DNA of 64,000 nucleotides. Origin: Cyclobacteriaceae bacterium. GTDB taxonomy: Bacteria > Bacteroidota > Bacteroidia > Cytophagales > Cyclobacteriaceae. Positions within the stretch are counted from its first letter, which is position 1. Each line of letters begins with the position of its first letter. Where the stretch lies: positions 62,001-126,000 of the forward strand of contig JAPZUF010000009.1 of the NCBI GenBank assembly GCA_027533395.1. Reading direction: 5' to 3'. A model generated the notes under the pieces. It was not told the DNA's origin. It saw only the letters and a program-made list of their open reading frames with translations, and ran no database searches. Positions 46,033-54,874 of this stretch are shown piece by piece. Position numbers and translations under genes: made by a program.

Positions 46033-46998
46033 TTATTTTAATCGCTCTTTCAAGAAACCAAGACCATAACCTGTTAATTGAACAATTGAAGCTGGTAAAC
46101 AAAGAAAACCAACCCAAATACTGGAATAGTTTACTGCTCCGCCAACAAAAATGGCTAAAAAGTAAATGACCCAGCAAAATGCCACAATCGTAAAAAGAGT
46201 ATGATTAAATAAAAAGAGAATCGGCCACAAAAGAAAAACTAATGTAAAAACTGAAGGGAACCAATGGGTTAATTTGATTGCGCCATTATGGGTTTTACCA
46301 ACTAAAACCCTGCCTCTTCCAAAATTGAATACTTGTTTAAAAAACTGTTTGAAATTGGTTCGTCTTTTATGAAAAACATAGGCTTCTTCCAAGAGCACCA
46401 CCGAAAAACCCATTTTGTCCATTCTTATACTCAACTCAATATCTTCCGCAAAACGCGCAAAGGCAAAGCCTCCAGTAGCTTCTATCACTTTTTTAGATAA
46501 ACCCAAATTGAAACTTCGGGGCTGAAACTTGCCAATCTGTTTTTTTCCACCTCGAATTCCTCCGGTTGTCAAAAATGCGCTCATGGTATATGCCATCGCT
46601 TTTTGAATGTTGGTGAAATCTTTATGCGCTTTATCTGGTCCACCCCAGGCATCAATTTTTTGTGTACTTAGTTTTTCTTTTACACATTGTAAATAATGTG
46701 GCGGAATGATACAATCGGAATCAAAAACAACCGCGTATTCTCCTTGCATGTTTTTAAATCCTACGTTACGACTAGGACCGGGGCCGGAATTCTCTTTTAC
46801 AACATATTGGATGGATAATTGGGATTGCCAACTTTTTACCACCTCTTCACTTGGTATTTGTGATCCATCTTCGATAACAACTACTTCAAAGTTTTTATAT
46901 TCTTGCCTAGAAAGGCTTTGCAATAACTCATGTAATTCTTCGGGTCGATTATAAACCGGAACGATAATAGAAAAAAAGTAAGGATTCTGGGCTACCAT
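46033..46998 (-). CDS. Family 2 glycosyltransferase
   Basis: The 321-residue protein starts with a GT-A domain: FFSIIVPVYNRPEELHELLQ, FEVVVIEDGS, the DxD-like segment VVFDSDCIIPP, and FARFAEDIELSIRMDKMG with the ED motif. About three hydrophobic segments occupy the C-terminal ~90 residues, so it is membrane-bound. It probably elongates an envelope glycan. A TACTTTTG box lies 4 nt before its ATG, mirror-imaged by one before the divergent sua5 gene 59 bp away. Confidence 0.9.
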   Translation of the reverse strand: MVAQNPYFFSIIVPVYNRPEELHELLQSLSRQEYKNFEVVVIEDGSQIPSEEVVKSWQSQLSIQYVVKENSGPGPSRNVGFKNMQGEYAVVFDSDCIIPPHYLQCVKEKLSTQKIDAWGGPDKAHKDFTNIQKAMAYTMSAFLTTGGIRGGKKQIGKFQPRSFNLGLSKKVIEATGGFAFARFAEDIELSIRMDKMGFSVVLLEEAYVFHKRRTNFKQFFKQVFNFGRGRVLVGKTHNGAIKLTHWFPSVFTLVFLLWPILFLFNHTLFTIVAFCWVIYFLAIFVGGAVNYSSIWVGFLCLPASIVQLTGYGLGFLKERLK

Positions 46999-47002
46999 AT
47001 TA

Positions 47003-47010
47003 CAAAAGTA
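47003..47010 (-). promoter_or_regulatory. Bacteroidota -7 box (TACTTTTG) next to the GT2 start
   Basis: On the minus strand it reads TACTTTTG and ends 4 nt before the ATG at 46998. A second copy of the same 8-mer faces it at 47047-47054 on the plus strand. Confidence 0.5.
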
Positions 47011-47046
47011 AACACATGCAGTTAGATGGATATAACTTTTGCTGAT

Positions 47047-47054
47047 TACTTTTG
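47047..47054 (+). promoter_or_regulatory. Bacteroidota -7 box (TACTTTTG) next to the sua5 start
   Basis: TACTTTTG ends 3 nt before the ATG at 47058. The first transcribed base would fall at or next to the start codon. Confidence 0.5.
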
Positions 47055-47057
47055 TAA

Positions 47058-48002
47058 ATGGCTATTATCGGCACTGATATAATAAATGCAATTTCATTTT
47101 TACAAAAAGATGAGTTAGTAGCTATACCTACTGAAACAGTTTATGGTTTAGCCGGCAATGCATTTTCTACCAAAGCAATTACAGCCATTTTCGAAACTAA
47201 GAACAGACCGAGTTTCGATCCATTAATTGTGCATGTTGCAGACGCTGAACAACTGAATGATTTAGTGACTGAGGTTCCAGCTGCGGCACAAAAACTCATT
47301 GACGCTTTCTGGCCTGGTCCGCTTACTTTGTTACTTCCAAAATCTGCAAGTATACCAGATTTTGTAACCGCAGGAAGTAAACTTGTTGGCGTTCGCTGTC
47401 CCGATCATCCGCTTACGCATCAGTTATTGCAACAATTACCTTTTCCATTGGCTGCGCCAAGTGCGAATCCTTTTGGTTACATCAGCCCTACAACTCCAGA
47501 TCATGTTGCAAAGCAATTAGGAGAGAAAATCCCTTACATTTTAGATGGAGGACCTGCAGGCATCGGGTTAGAATCTACTATTGTAGGATTTGAAGATAAT
47601 CAAGCTTTTGTTTACCGCTTAGGTGGGTTATCTATTGAGGCATTAGAAAAAATAATTGGAAGAGTAAATATTCAATTGAATGTATCTTCTAATCCTAAAG
47701 CACCTGGTCAGCTGAAAAGTCATTACGCACCCAAAAAGAAATTTTTGATTAAAGAAAAAGAACAATTTAATCAGCCTCAAAAAAACATTGGTTTGTTAAG
47801 TTTCCAAAAAGATTATCAATTTCAGATACAAAAAATTTTGTCGCCTTCAGGCAATTTAGCCGAAGCAGCAGCAAATCTGTTTACTTATATGCGAGCGTTA
47901 GACGAAAGCCCTGTAGATGAAATCTGGACAGAACTTGTGCCAGATATGGGTTTAGGCAAAGCCATTAACGACAGATTAATTAGAGCAAGTGCAGAAAAAT
48001 AA
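47058..48002 (+). CDS. sua5: L-threonylcarbamoyladenylate synthase (Sua5 type)
   Basis: The 314-residue enzyme makes threonylcarbamoyl-AMP from threonine, bicarbonate and ATP, the first step of the t6A37 tRNA modification. Its YrdC domain covers ~1-200 (IPTETVYGLAGNAFS, TKNRPSFDPLIVHV, FWPGPLTLLLP, LAAPSANPFGYISPT). A shorter C-terminal Sua5 domain follows a linker (APGQLKSHYAPKK). The two-domain length separates it from short TsaC. It begins a plus-strand pair with pfkA, 11 nt downstream. Confidence 0.94.
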   Translation: MAIIGTDIINAISFLQKDELVAIPTETVYGLAGNAFSTKAITAIFETKNRPSFDPLIVHVADAEQLNDLVTEVPAAAQKLIDAFWPGPLTLLLPKSASIPDFVTAGSKLVGVRCPDHPLTHQLLQQLPFPLAAPSANPFGYISPTTPDHVAKQLGEKIPYILDGGPAGIGLESTIVGFEDNQAFVYRLGGLSIEALEKIIGRVNIQLNVSSNPKAPGQLKSHYAPKKKFLIKEKEQFNQPQKNIGLLSFQKDYQFQIQKILSPSGNLAEAAANLFTYMRALDESPVDEIWTELVPDMGLGKAINDRLIRASAEK

Positions 48003-48013
48003 ATAATTACGAT

Positions 48014-49108
48014 ATGACAAAAAAAGTGTTGATTTTAACAGGAGGTGGCGATTGCCCGGGTTTAAATGCAGTAATCCGCGGTATTGCCAAACGGGCAAGA
48101 AAAGAAAAAGATTGGGAAGTATATGGCAGTATTGAAGCCTTCAATGGTGTATTACGCGATCCACAGGAAATTGTAAAGCTAACCAGCAAAAGAACAGCAG
48201 GCATTCATATTAAAGGAGGTACCATTTTAAAAACCACCAACAAAGCAAACCCTATTAAATATCCTGTACCACAACCTGATGGAAGCATCAAGTTTGAAGA
48301 CCGTTCAGCAGAATTGGTAAAAAAATTGAAAGATTTAAATTTTGATGCGATCATCAACATTGGTGGGGATGGTTCTCAAAAAATTTCAAAAGCTTTATAC
48401 GATCAAGGTATTCCCATCATTGGCGTACCTAAAACCATTGATAATGATTTAGCTGCTACTGATGTAACTTTCGGCTTTCAAACAGCTGTTCAAATTGCAA
48501 CCGATAGTTTCGATAAATTGGTTACCACAGCTGAAAGTCACCATCGCTGCATGATCATGGAAGTTATGGGCCGTGATGCCGGTTGGATTGCCTTGCATAC
48601 TGCTATTGCAGGCGGAGCAGAAATCTGTTTGATTCCAGAAATACCGTATGATATACAAAAGCTAGTAAAACGTATAGCTCTCCGTTATAAGAATGGAAGA
48701 GGGTTTTGTAACATTGTAATTGCTGAGGGTGCCAAACCAAAAGATGGTACAGTGGTTTCACAAAAAGGAGAAAAAGGTTCTGAACATGTTCGCTTAGGCG
48801 GTGTTGCCTATCAGTTGGCTGCGCAATTAAAAGCTGCAGGTTGTACAGCAGAAATAAGAGAAACCGTATTAGGCCATACGCAAAGAGGAGGAACACCGGT
48901 AGCCTTCGATAGAGTATTAGCATCATTATATGGAGTTAAAGCTTTTGAATTAGTGCTTGAGAAGAAATTCGGTCACATGGTTTCATTAATCAATAATCAA
49001 ATTACTTCAGTATCATTAGAAGAAGCCACTCAAGGTGGTAGGTTCATTCAAAAGGAGGATTACTTAATTCAAGCTGCAAAAGGATTAGGCATTACATTTG
49101 GTGATTAA
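48014..49108 (+). CDS. pfkA: 6-phosphofructokinase
   Basis: The 364-residue glycolytic enzyme phosphorylates fructose 6-phosphate. It has GGGDCPGLNAVIRGI at the N-terminus, the phosphoryl-donor motif GGDGS at 117-121, GVPKTIDND at 137-145, and EVMGRDAGWIAL. Gly120 (position 104 in E. coli) points to ATP as donor. Lys140 (position 124) is the residue seen in PPi-dependent and in actinobacterial-type ATP enzymes. The combination suggests an ATP-dependent, long-type enzyme, probably not regulated like E. coli PfkA. It is followed by pgk after 129 bp. Confidence 0.94.
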   Translation: MTKKVLILTGGGDCPGLNAVIRGIAKRARKEKDWEVYGSIEAFNGVLRDPQEIVKLTSKRTAGIHIKGGTILKTTNKANPIKYPVPQPDGSIKFEDRSAELVKKLKDLNFDAIINIGGDGSQKISKALYDQGIPIIGVPKTIDNDLAATDVTFGFQTAVQIATDSFDKLVTTAESHHRCMIMEVMGRDAGWIALHTAIAGGAEICLIPEIPYDIQKLVKRIALRYKNGRGFCNIVIAEGAKPKDGTVVSQKGEKGSEHVRLGGVAYQLAAQLKAAGCTAEIRETVLGHTQRGGTPVAFDRVLASLYGVKAFELVLEKKFGHMVSLINNQITSVSLEEATQGGRFIQKEDYLIQAAKGLGITFGD

Positions 49109-49237
49109 ACCGAATTCGTTTGCATGATTTTTTTGTGAAAAGTTTTGCCAATAACTGATGCTCGTCAGCATTAACTTATCGGCTGCTTTTGTAGCTTTAA
49201 CACTGTATTGATTTTATCAACTTATTGTAAAATAAAA

Positions 49238-50425
49238 ATGAAAACTGTAAACGACTTTAATTTTAAAGACAAGCGCGCACTTATCCGTGTAGATTTTAAT
49301 GTTCCACTAGATAAGGCATTTCAAGTAACTGATGATAATCGTATTCGCGCTACCATACCTACCTTAAAAAAGATTTTAGCAGATGGTGGCTCTTTGGTAT
49401 TAATGTCGCATTTAGGAAGACCAAAAGATGGACCAGAAGAAAAATATTCATTAAAGCATACCATTACCACAACCGAAAAACTATTAGGCACAAAGGTGAA
49501 ATTTGCAACTGATTGTATTGGTTCTGATGCTTATCAAATATCATCAACCTTGCAGGCTGGAGAAGTTTTGTTACTAGAAAACCTTCGATTCTATAAAGAG
49601 GAAGAAAAAGGAGATGTTAGTTTTGCCGAAAAACTTTCTAAACACGGTGATGTATATGTTAACGATGCCTTTGGCACTGCCCACCGAGCACACGCTTCAA
49701 CAACTATTGTTGCACAATTCTTTCAGGAAAAATGTGCAGGATTTGTGATGGCTGCGGAACTTAATAACGCTAAAAAAGTTTTAGAAAATGCGGCAAAACC
49801 ATTTACAGCCATTATGGGTGGAGCTAAAATTTCTGATAAAATCTTAATCATTGAAAAGCTATTAGATAAAGTAAACCATTTAATTATTGGTGGGGGCATG
49901 GCTTATACTTTCTTTAAAGCGATGGACGGCAATATTGGCAACTCATTAGTAGAAGCTGATAAATTAGATTTAGCAAAAGAATTACTACAAAAAGCGAAAG
50001 CGAAAGGTGTAGAATTACATTTACCTATCGACTCTACAATTGCTGATAAATTTGATGCTCAGGCAAACACGGATATATCTATGAACAATGCGATTCCTGA
50101 TGGTTGGATGGGCTTAGACATTGGACCACAAGCTATTGCTGTATTTTCGAAAGTTGTAGAAGATTCTAAAACTATTTTATGGAATGGGCCAATGGGTGTC
50201 TTCGAAATGAAAAAGTTTGAAAGCGGCACTAAATCAATTGCTGAGGCAGTAGTTAAAGCAACTAAAAATGGAGCCTTTTCTCTAATTGGAGGTGGCGATT
50301 CTGCTGCGGCTGTTGCGCAATTCGGATTTGAAAATGAGGTTAGTTATGTCTCTACTGGTGGAGGTGCTTTACTTGAATATTTTGAAGGTAAAATATTGCC
50401 TGGCGTAGCAGCTTTAGAAAAATAA
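49238..50425 (+). CDS. pgk: Phosphoglycerate kinase
   Basis: The 395-residue glycolytic enzyme forms ATP and 3-phosphoglycerate. Landmarks are RALIRVDFNVPLDKAFQVTD, SHLGRPKDGPEEKYSL, ENLRFYKEEEKGD, NDAFGTAHRAHAST, MGGAKISDKI, LWNGPMGVFE and the closing GGGDSAAAV and STGGGALLEYF. Family proteins start with MKTVNDFNFKDKRAL-like sequence, so the ATG at 49238 is used and not the frame opening 30 nt earlier. Its place just after pfkA makes a small glycolytic cluster. Confidence 0.97.
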   Translation: MKTVNDFNFKDKRALIRVDFNVPLDKAFQVTDDNRIRATIPTLKKILADGGSLVLMSHLGRPKDGPEEKYSLKHTITTTEKLLGTKVKFATDCIGSDAYQISSTLQAGEVLLLENLRFYKEEEKGDVSFAEKLSKHGDVYVNDAFGTAHRAHASTTIVAQFFQEKCAGFVMAAELNNAKKVLENAAKPFTAIMGGAKISDKILIIEKLLDKVNHLIIGGGMAYTFFKAMDGNIGNSLVEADKLDLAKELLQKAKAKGVELHLPIDSTIADKFDAQANTDISMNNAIPDGWMGLDIGPQAIAVFSKVVEDSKTILWNGPMGVFEMKKFESGTKSIAEAVVKATKNGAFSLIGGGDSAAAVAQFGFENEVSYVSTGGGALLEYFEGKILPGVAALEK

Positions 50426-50500
50426 GGTTAGAAAAACCTTAAATCAGTAAGTGCAATTGAACAGTTCGCCACAAAAACTTTTAAAATTGATAGAATTCAT

Positions 50501-50508
50501 TATATTTG
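50501..50508 (+). promoter_or_regulatory. Bacteroidota -7 box (TATATTTG) for the RRM protein gene
   Basis: TATATTTG matches TAnnTTTG and lies 69 nt before the ATG at 50578. This predicts an unusually long leader of ~63 nt for this window, rich in T and C. Confidence 0.55.
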
Positions 50509-50577
50509 ATTACGATTCGAACATTTGCTTGCCAATTTTCGTTTCCTGTTTAATTATCACCTAATTTCTTTTTTATC

Positions 50578-50832
50578 ATGAACATTTTTGTTGCTAAGCT
50601 GAACTTCAAAACCCGTAAGGAAGATCTACAAGCTGCGTTCGAAAAGTTTGGAGAAGTTTCTTCGGCAAAAATCGTTTTGGATCGCGACACCAAGCGCTCT
50701 AAAGGCTTTGGTTTCGTAGAAATGCCAAACGACAACGAAGCGCTTCAGGCAATTGCTGCACTTAACGAAAAAGAGCTTGACGGCCGCGTAATTGTAGTGA
50801 AGCCTGCTAACCCCAAACCTGCTGCTAACTAA
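50578..50832 (+). CDS. RRM-type RNA-binding protein
   Basis: The 84-residue protein is a single RNA recognition motif: RNP2 is NIFVAKLNF at the start and RNP1 is KGFGFVEM near 42-49. The C-terminus is short and Pro/Lys-rich. It binds single-stranded RNA. Similar small RRM proteins of Bacteroidota and cyanobacteria are often cold- or stress-regulated, which is inference here. It is a single-gene unit with its own promoter box, a long leader and a strong terminator. Confidence 0.95.
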   Translation: MNIFVAKLNFKTRKEDLQAAFEKFGEVSSAKIVLDRDTKRSKGFGFVEMPNDNEALQAIAALNEKELDGRVIVVKPANPKPAAN

Positions 50833-50864
50833 TTACGAGTAATATATTTAGCGTACCGGTATTC

Positions 50865-50894
50865 AGTCCTTTCATCCTTGAAAGGACTTTTTTT
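50865..50894 (+). terminator. Rho-independent terminator of the RRM gene
   Basis: AGTCCTTTC and GAAAGGACT form a perfect 9-bp stem with a 6-nt loop, followed by a run of T. Confidence 0.9.
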
Positions 50895-50923
50895 ATGTCA
50901 TGCCTTCTTTGTAAAATTATCAG

Positions 50924-52381
50924 ATGGAATTTGCACCTGCTATTCAAATTCGTAAAATAGGTTTCTTTGTTGGTCCTATTTTGTTCTTATCGTTTTTCAT
51001 TTTAAACATAGGTCACACTATTCATACTCAAGCTCCGGTAACATTTGGTTTATTAACTTGGATGATCACTTGGTGGATAACTGAATCTGCCCCAATGGCT
51101 GTAGTTGCTTTGTTGCCTTTAATAATTTTTCCAGGTTTTGGTGTGTTAACGATGGAAAAAGCGGTCGTACCTTATGCCAATACATCTGTTTTCCTATTTA
51201 TGGGAGGATTTTTAATAGCTCTCGCATTAGAGAAGCACAACTTACACCAAAGAATAGCACTTCAACTTATTAAGTTAAGCGGCACAAGTGGAAGAGGTAT
51301 TATTGCTGGTTTCTCCTTAGCAACAGGGCTATTGAGTATGTGGATAAGCAATACTGCTACAGCCATGATGATGCTGCCAATAGCAATTTCAGTCATACAA
51401 TTACTGCAACAAAATGATACAATTAACGATGAGAAAGACAAAAGAAATTTTGCTTTAGCATTGATGCTAACGATTGGCTATATGGCCAGTATTGGAGGAA
51501 TGGCTACTATAATAGGTACCCCACCTAATACAGCATTTGTAGGATATGTAAAAGATTTCTATCAACATGACATCACTTTTGGTAAATGGATATTGATAGG
51601 ATTACCGGTTGCTCTATTATTAGGAATGACCTGTTACTGTTTAATTGTATTTGTTTTATTTCCAATAAAACTTAAAAAAATTGAAGGAAGTGAAAACATC
51701 ATTCTACAAAAATTGAATCTTTTGGGTAAACCAAAAACAGGAGAAAAATTAGTTATGGTGGTCTTCAGTTTAACAGCGCTTGCCTGGATACTTCAATTAC
51801 CTATCAATACCTTAATAGGTAGCGAAATGCTGAATGATACAAACATAGCGATAGCGGGTGGAGTAGCTATGTTTCTTGTACCTGAACGTTGGAGTGAATT
51901 CAAATTCTTGCTTCAGTGGGAAGATACTAAAAAACTACCATGGGGAATTTTACTTTTATTTGGCGGAGGAATTTGCCTTGCAAAAGGTATGGGCGAAACC
52001 GGAATTATTCAATTTATAGGGGACTCTATAGCTAAAACTGGTTCGGTGAGTCTAATTGTTTTGCTTTTGATTATAGTAACAGCTTCTGTAATGCTTACAG
52101 AAATTATGAGCAACATTGCACTGGTTACCATTTTTATTCCTGTTGTTTTCGGTATAGCCAATTCATTTAACATTAATCCAATCCTTCTAGGGTTACCTGT
52201 AACTTTTGCAGCAAGCAGTGGTTACATGCTTCCAATTTCTACGCCACCTAACGCTATCGTATTTTCAAGTGGACATATCCGAATGAAAGAAATGGTTAAG
52301 GCCGGATTTTGGTTGGATATCGCCTCCATCCTCATCATTGTTTTATTATCTTGGTTACTCTTAGATAAAATCAATCTTTAA
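50924..52381 (+). CDS. SLC13/DASS-family sodium-coupled anion transporter
   Basis: This 485-residue inner-membrane protein has about 11-12 hydrophobic segments. It carries the paired SNT-type motifs of the divalent anion:sodium symporter family: SMWISNTATAMMMLPIA, with SIGGMATIIGTPPNTAFVGY after it, and near the end LTEIMSNIALVTIFIP with SSGYMLPISTPPNAIVFSSGHI. It probably takes up dicarboxylates or sulfate; the substrate cannot be read from the sequence. It stands alone between a terminator and the convergent arginine operon. Confidence 0.93.
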   Translation: MEFAPAIQIRKIGFFVGPILFLSFFILNIGHTIHTQAPVTFGLLTWMITWWITESAPMAVVALLPLIIFPGFGVLTMEKAVVPYANTSVFLFMGGFLIALALEKHNLHQRIALQLIKLSGTSGRGIIAGFSLATGLLSMWISNTATAMMMLPIAISVIQLLQQNDTINDEKDKRNFALALMLTIGYMASIGGMATIIGTPPNTAFVGYVKDFYQHDITFGKWILIGLPVALLLGMTCYCLIVFVLFPIKLKKIEGSENIILQKLNLLGKPKTGEKLVMVVFSLTALAWILQLPINTLIGSEMLNDTNIAIAGGVAMFLVPERWSEFKFLLQWEDTKKLPWGILLLFGGGICLAKGMGETGIIQFIGDSIAKTGSVSLIVLLLIIVTASVMLTEIMSNIALVTIFIPVVFGIANSFNINPILLGLPVTFAASSGYMLPISTPPNAIVFSSGHIRMKEMVKAGFWLDIASILIIVLLSWLLLDKINL

Positions 52382-52442
52382 TCTTATCTCAATATCATCA
52401 TCAATAATTCTCAGAATAATCATCTCACATAAATAGTTAGTT

Positions 52443-53774
52443 TCACTCTAATAATAAATCAATAGCTCTTGTAATTTTTTCAAATGGGAAAAGGAACTTT
52501 ATATTTTCAAAATTTGATTTTATTCCATCCAAACATAAATTCCCAATACTTCCTTCGTGTGTGTGGTGTATTGATCCACTATAATTAAATGCACCATTCT
52601 CAATTGCCATACCCACTTGTTGATAGGCATCTCTAAATGGAACTCCTGTTACTACTAACTTATTTACTTCTTCTACGCTAAAAATGTATTTGTATTTTTC
52701 ATCCGCTAATAAATTAGTTTTAACGATAATGTTAGATAACATAAAGCGCATCATTTCTAAGCAAGAGTTAAGCGTACCAAAGGCTGGCAAAATTTTTTCC
52801 TTTAACAATTGAAAATCGCGGTGATAGCCTGAGGGTAAATTATTGGTTAATAAAATTATTTGATTAGGCAAACCTTGTAAGTCGTTGCACTTCGCTCGTA
52901 TCAACTCAAACACATCCGGATTTTTTTTATGTGGCATAATACTTGAACCTGTCGTTAAGGCAGAAGGAAAAGAAATAAAATCAAAATTCTGATTAACGAA
53001 CAAACAAATATCCATTGCCAATTTTGATAAGGTAGCTGCTACATTCGCCATGGATTGCGCTACGATGCGTTCTGTTTTGCCACGCATCATTTGGGCATAC
53101 ACTGAATTATAATGTAAATCATCAAATCCCAATAAAGTAGTAGTTAACTTTCGGTTTATAGGGAAAGAAGATCCATAACCAGCCGCTGAACCTAAGGGAT
53201 TTTTATTGACCAATCGAAAAGCTGATTCTATTAATATTAAATCATCTGATAAACTTTCTGCGTATGCTCCAAACCACAAACCAAAGGATGAAGGCATAGC
53301 GATTTGTAAATGAGTATAGCCAGGCATTAAATCCTTTTGATGCTTTTCGCTCTTTTCAATTAATAAATTGAATAAAGATTCTACTTTACTAACAACTTGT
53401 TGCAATTCAGCGCGCATAAAAAGTTTCATGTCAACCAACACCTGATCATTGCGCGATCTCGCACTGTGAATTTTCTTTCCTATTTCTCCATGTTTATTGG
53501 TTAGCATCAGTTCTATTTGCGAATGAACATCTTCTATGCCATCTCCAATCACAAACTCCCCTCTTAAAATTTGTGAATAAATTTCCTTTAAAGATCTTGA
53601 AAGTATTTGCAGCTCTTCAGTATTCAATAAACCAACTGAAGCCAGCATTTTAATATGCGCTAAAGAACCTTGCACATCGTATCGCGCCAACTGTACATCA
53701 AATTGTTTATCGTTGCCGATAGTAAAATCATTTACTTTATCATGACTTGCACTATCTTTTTGCCAAAGTTTCAT
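52443..53774 (-). CDS. argH: Argininosuccinate lyase
   Basis: The 443-residue enzyme splits argininosuccinate to arginine and fumarate, the last step of the pathway. It belongs to the fumarase/aspartase superfamily: IEDVHSQIELMLT, HSARSRNDQVLVDMKLF, GYTHLQIAMP and the signature TGSSIMPHKKNPDVFELIR. It is the last gene of the arginine operon, 30 nt after argE'. It is slightly shorter than E. coli ArgH (457). Confidence 0.96.
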   Translation of the reverse strand: MKLWQKDSASHDKVNDFTIGNDKQFDVQLARYDVQGSLAHIKMLASVGLLNTEELQILSRSLKEIYSQILRGEFVIGDGIEDVHSQIELMLTNKHGEIGKKIHSARSRNDQVLVDMKLFMRAELQQVVSKVESLFNLLIEKSEKHQKDLMPGYTHLQIAMPSSFGLWFGAYAESLSDDLILIESAFRLVNKNPLGSAAGYGSSFPINRKLTTTLLGFDDLHYNSVYAQMMRGKTERIVAQSMANVAATLSKLAMDICLFVNQNFDFISFPSALTTGSSIMPHKKNPDVFELIRAKCNDLQGLPNQIILLTNNLPSGYHRDFQLLKEKILPAFGTLNSCLEMMRFMLSNIIVKTNLLADEKYKYIFSVEEVNKLVVTGVPFRDAYQQVGMAIENGAFNYSGSIHHTHEGSIGNLCLDGIKSNFENIKFLFPFEKITRAIDLLLE

Positions 53775-53804
53775 ATCGTTTGTACTTTTTTCTTTACTTA
53801 AAAA

Positions 53805-54872
53805 TTACTTTAGATGCAGCAAGGCTTCTATCAATTGGGTATATCCTTCAATACCTTTTTTAATTTCATCTACAAAAATAAACTCATCAGCACTATGCGA
53901 ACGAGAAGAATCTCCCGGTCCGATTTTGATAGAAGGGACAGGAATCAAAGCCTGATCAGAAGTAGTAGGAGATCCATATAATGGATATCCCAATTTGGAA
54001 GCTACTTGAAACAAAGGATGCGTTGCAGCAATACTTGATGGTCTGACTCTAATGGACCGCGGAACTACTTCACAACTTACATGGTCTTTAATAATCGCCA
54101 AAACTTCTTCTAACGTATAGACATCCGTTACTCTGATATCTACAATAAAATTACATTCGGGTGGTACCTGATTATGCGCCTGGCCAGCGTGAATACTCGT
54201 TACAGACATCTTTACTTTACCAAGTGTTTTAGAAATTTTTTGAAACTGAAATTGTTGAAACCATTGTAAATCCGGTAATGCCTGATAAATAGCATTTACT
54301 CCCTCCTCTCGTGCTGCATGTCCTGCCTTTCCTTTTGCTTTACAATCTAACACAAGTAATCCCTTTTCAGCAATGGCTACTTGCATGCTGGTAGGTTCTC
54401 CTACAATCGCACAATCAATCGTTGGTAAGTCATTCCAAATTAATTCAATTCCACCCTTTCCGGAAATTTCTTCTTCTGCAGTGAGTGCAAGAACGAAATT
54501 CCAACTTAAATTTTCTTCTTTATAAAAATGCAAAAAAGTGAAAATCAAAGAAACAAGCGAAGCACCGGCATCATTGCTTCCTAATCCAAAAATTTTTCCA
54601 TCTTCTTCACTTGCTTCAAAGGGATTGCGTGTGTAGCCAGCATTGGGCTTAACAGTATCATGATGCGAGTTAAGTATCAAAGTTGGCTTCTGTTGATTAA
54701 AAAATTGATTGGATGCCCACACATTATTACCCTTACGATGTACATCTATATTTTGACTTTTTAAAAAATCATAAAGTAACTCTGCCGTTTGTGCTTCTTC
54801 CTTGCTAAAAGAAGGAATGGTTATTAATTGTTTTAATAACTTGATTGCTGATGTTAAAGTGTCTTCTTTCAC
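53805..54872 (-). CDS. argE: M20-family N-acyl-ornithine/citrulline deacetylase (argE')
   Basis: The 355-residue metallohydrolase has the M20 metal motifs NSHHDTVKPNAGYTRNP and LTAEEEISGKGGIELIWN, and the segment VGEPTSMQVAIAEKGLLVLDCKA. The dimerisation domain lies at ~165-265. In this operon the transcarbamylase acts on an acylated ornithine, so the natural substrate should be N-succinyl- (or N-acetyl-) citrulline. The start lies 2 nt after the argB stop. The acyl group assigned follows from Val90 of argF'. Confidence 0.88.
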   Translation of the reverse strand: MKEDTLTSAIKLLKQLITIPSFSKEEAQTAELLYDFLKSQNIDVHRKGNNVWASNQFFNQQKPTLILNSHHDTVKPNAGYTRNPFEASEEDGKIFGLGSNDAGASLVSLIFTFLHFYKEENLSWNFVLALTAEEEISGKGGIELIWNDLPTIDCAIVGEPTSMQVAIAEKGLLVLDCKAKGKAGHAAREEGVNAIYQALPDLQWFQQFQFQKISKTLGKVKMSVTSIHAGQAHNQVPPECNFIVDIRVTDVYTLEEVLAIIKDHVSCEVVPRSIRVRPSSIAATHPLFQVASKLGYPLYGSPTTSDQALIPVPSIKIGPGDSSRSHSADEFIFVDEIKKGIEGYTQLIEALLHLK

Positions 54873-54874
54873 GG

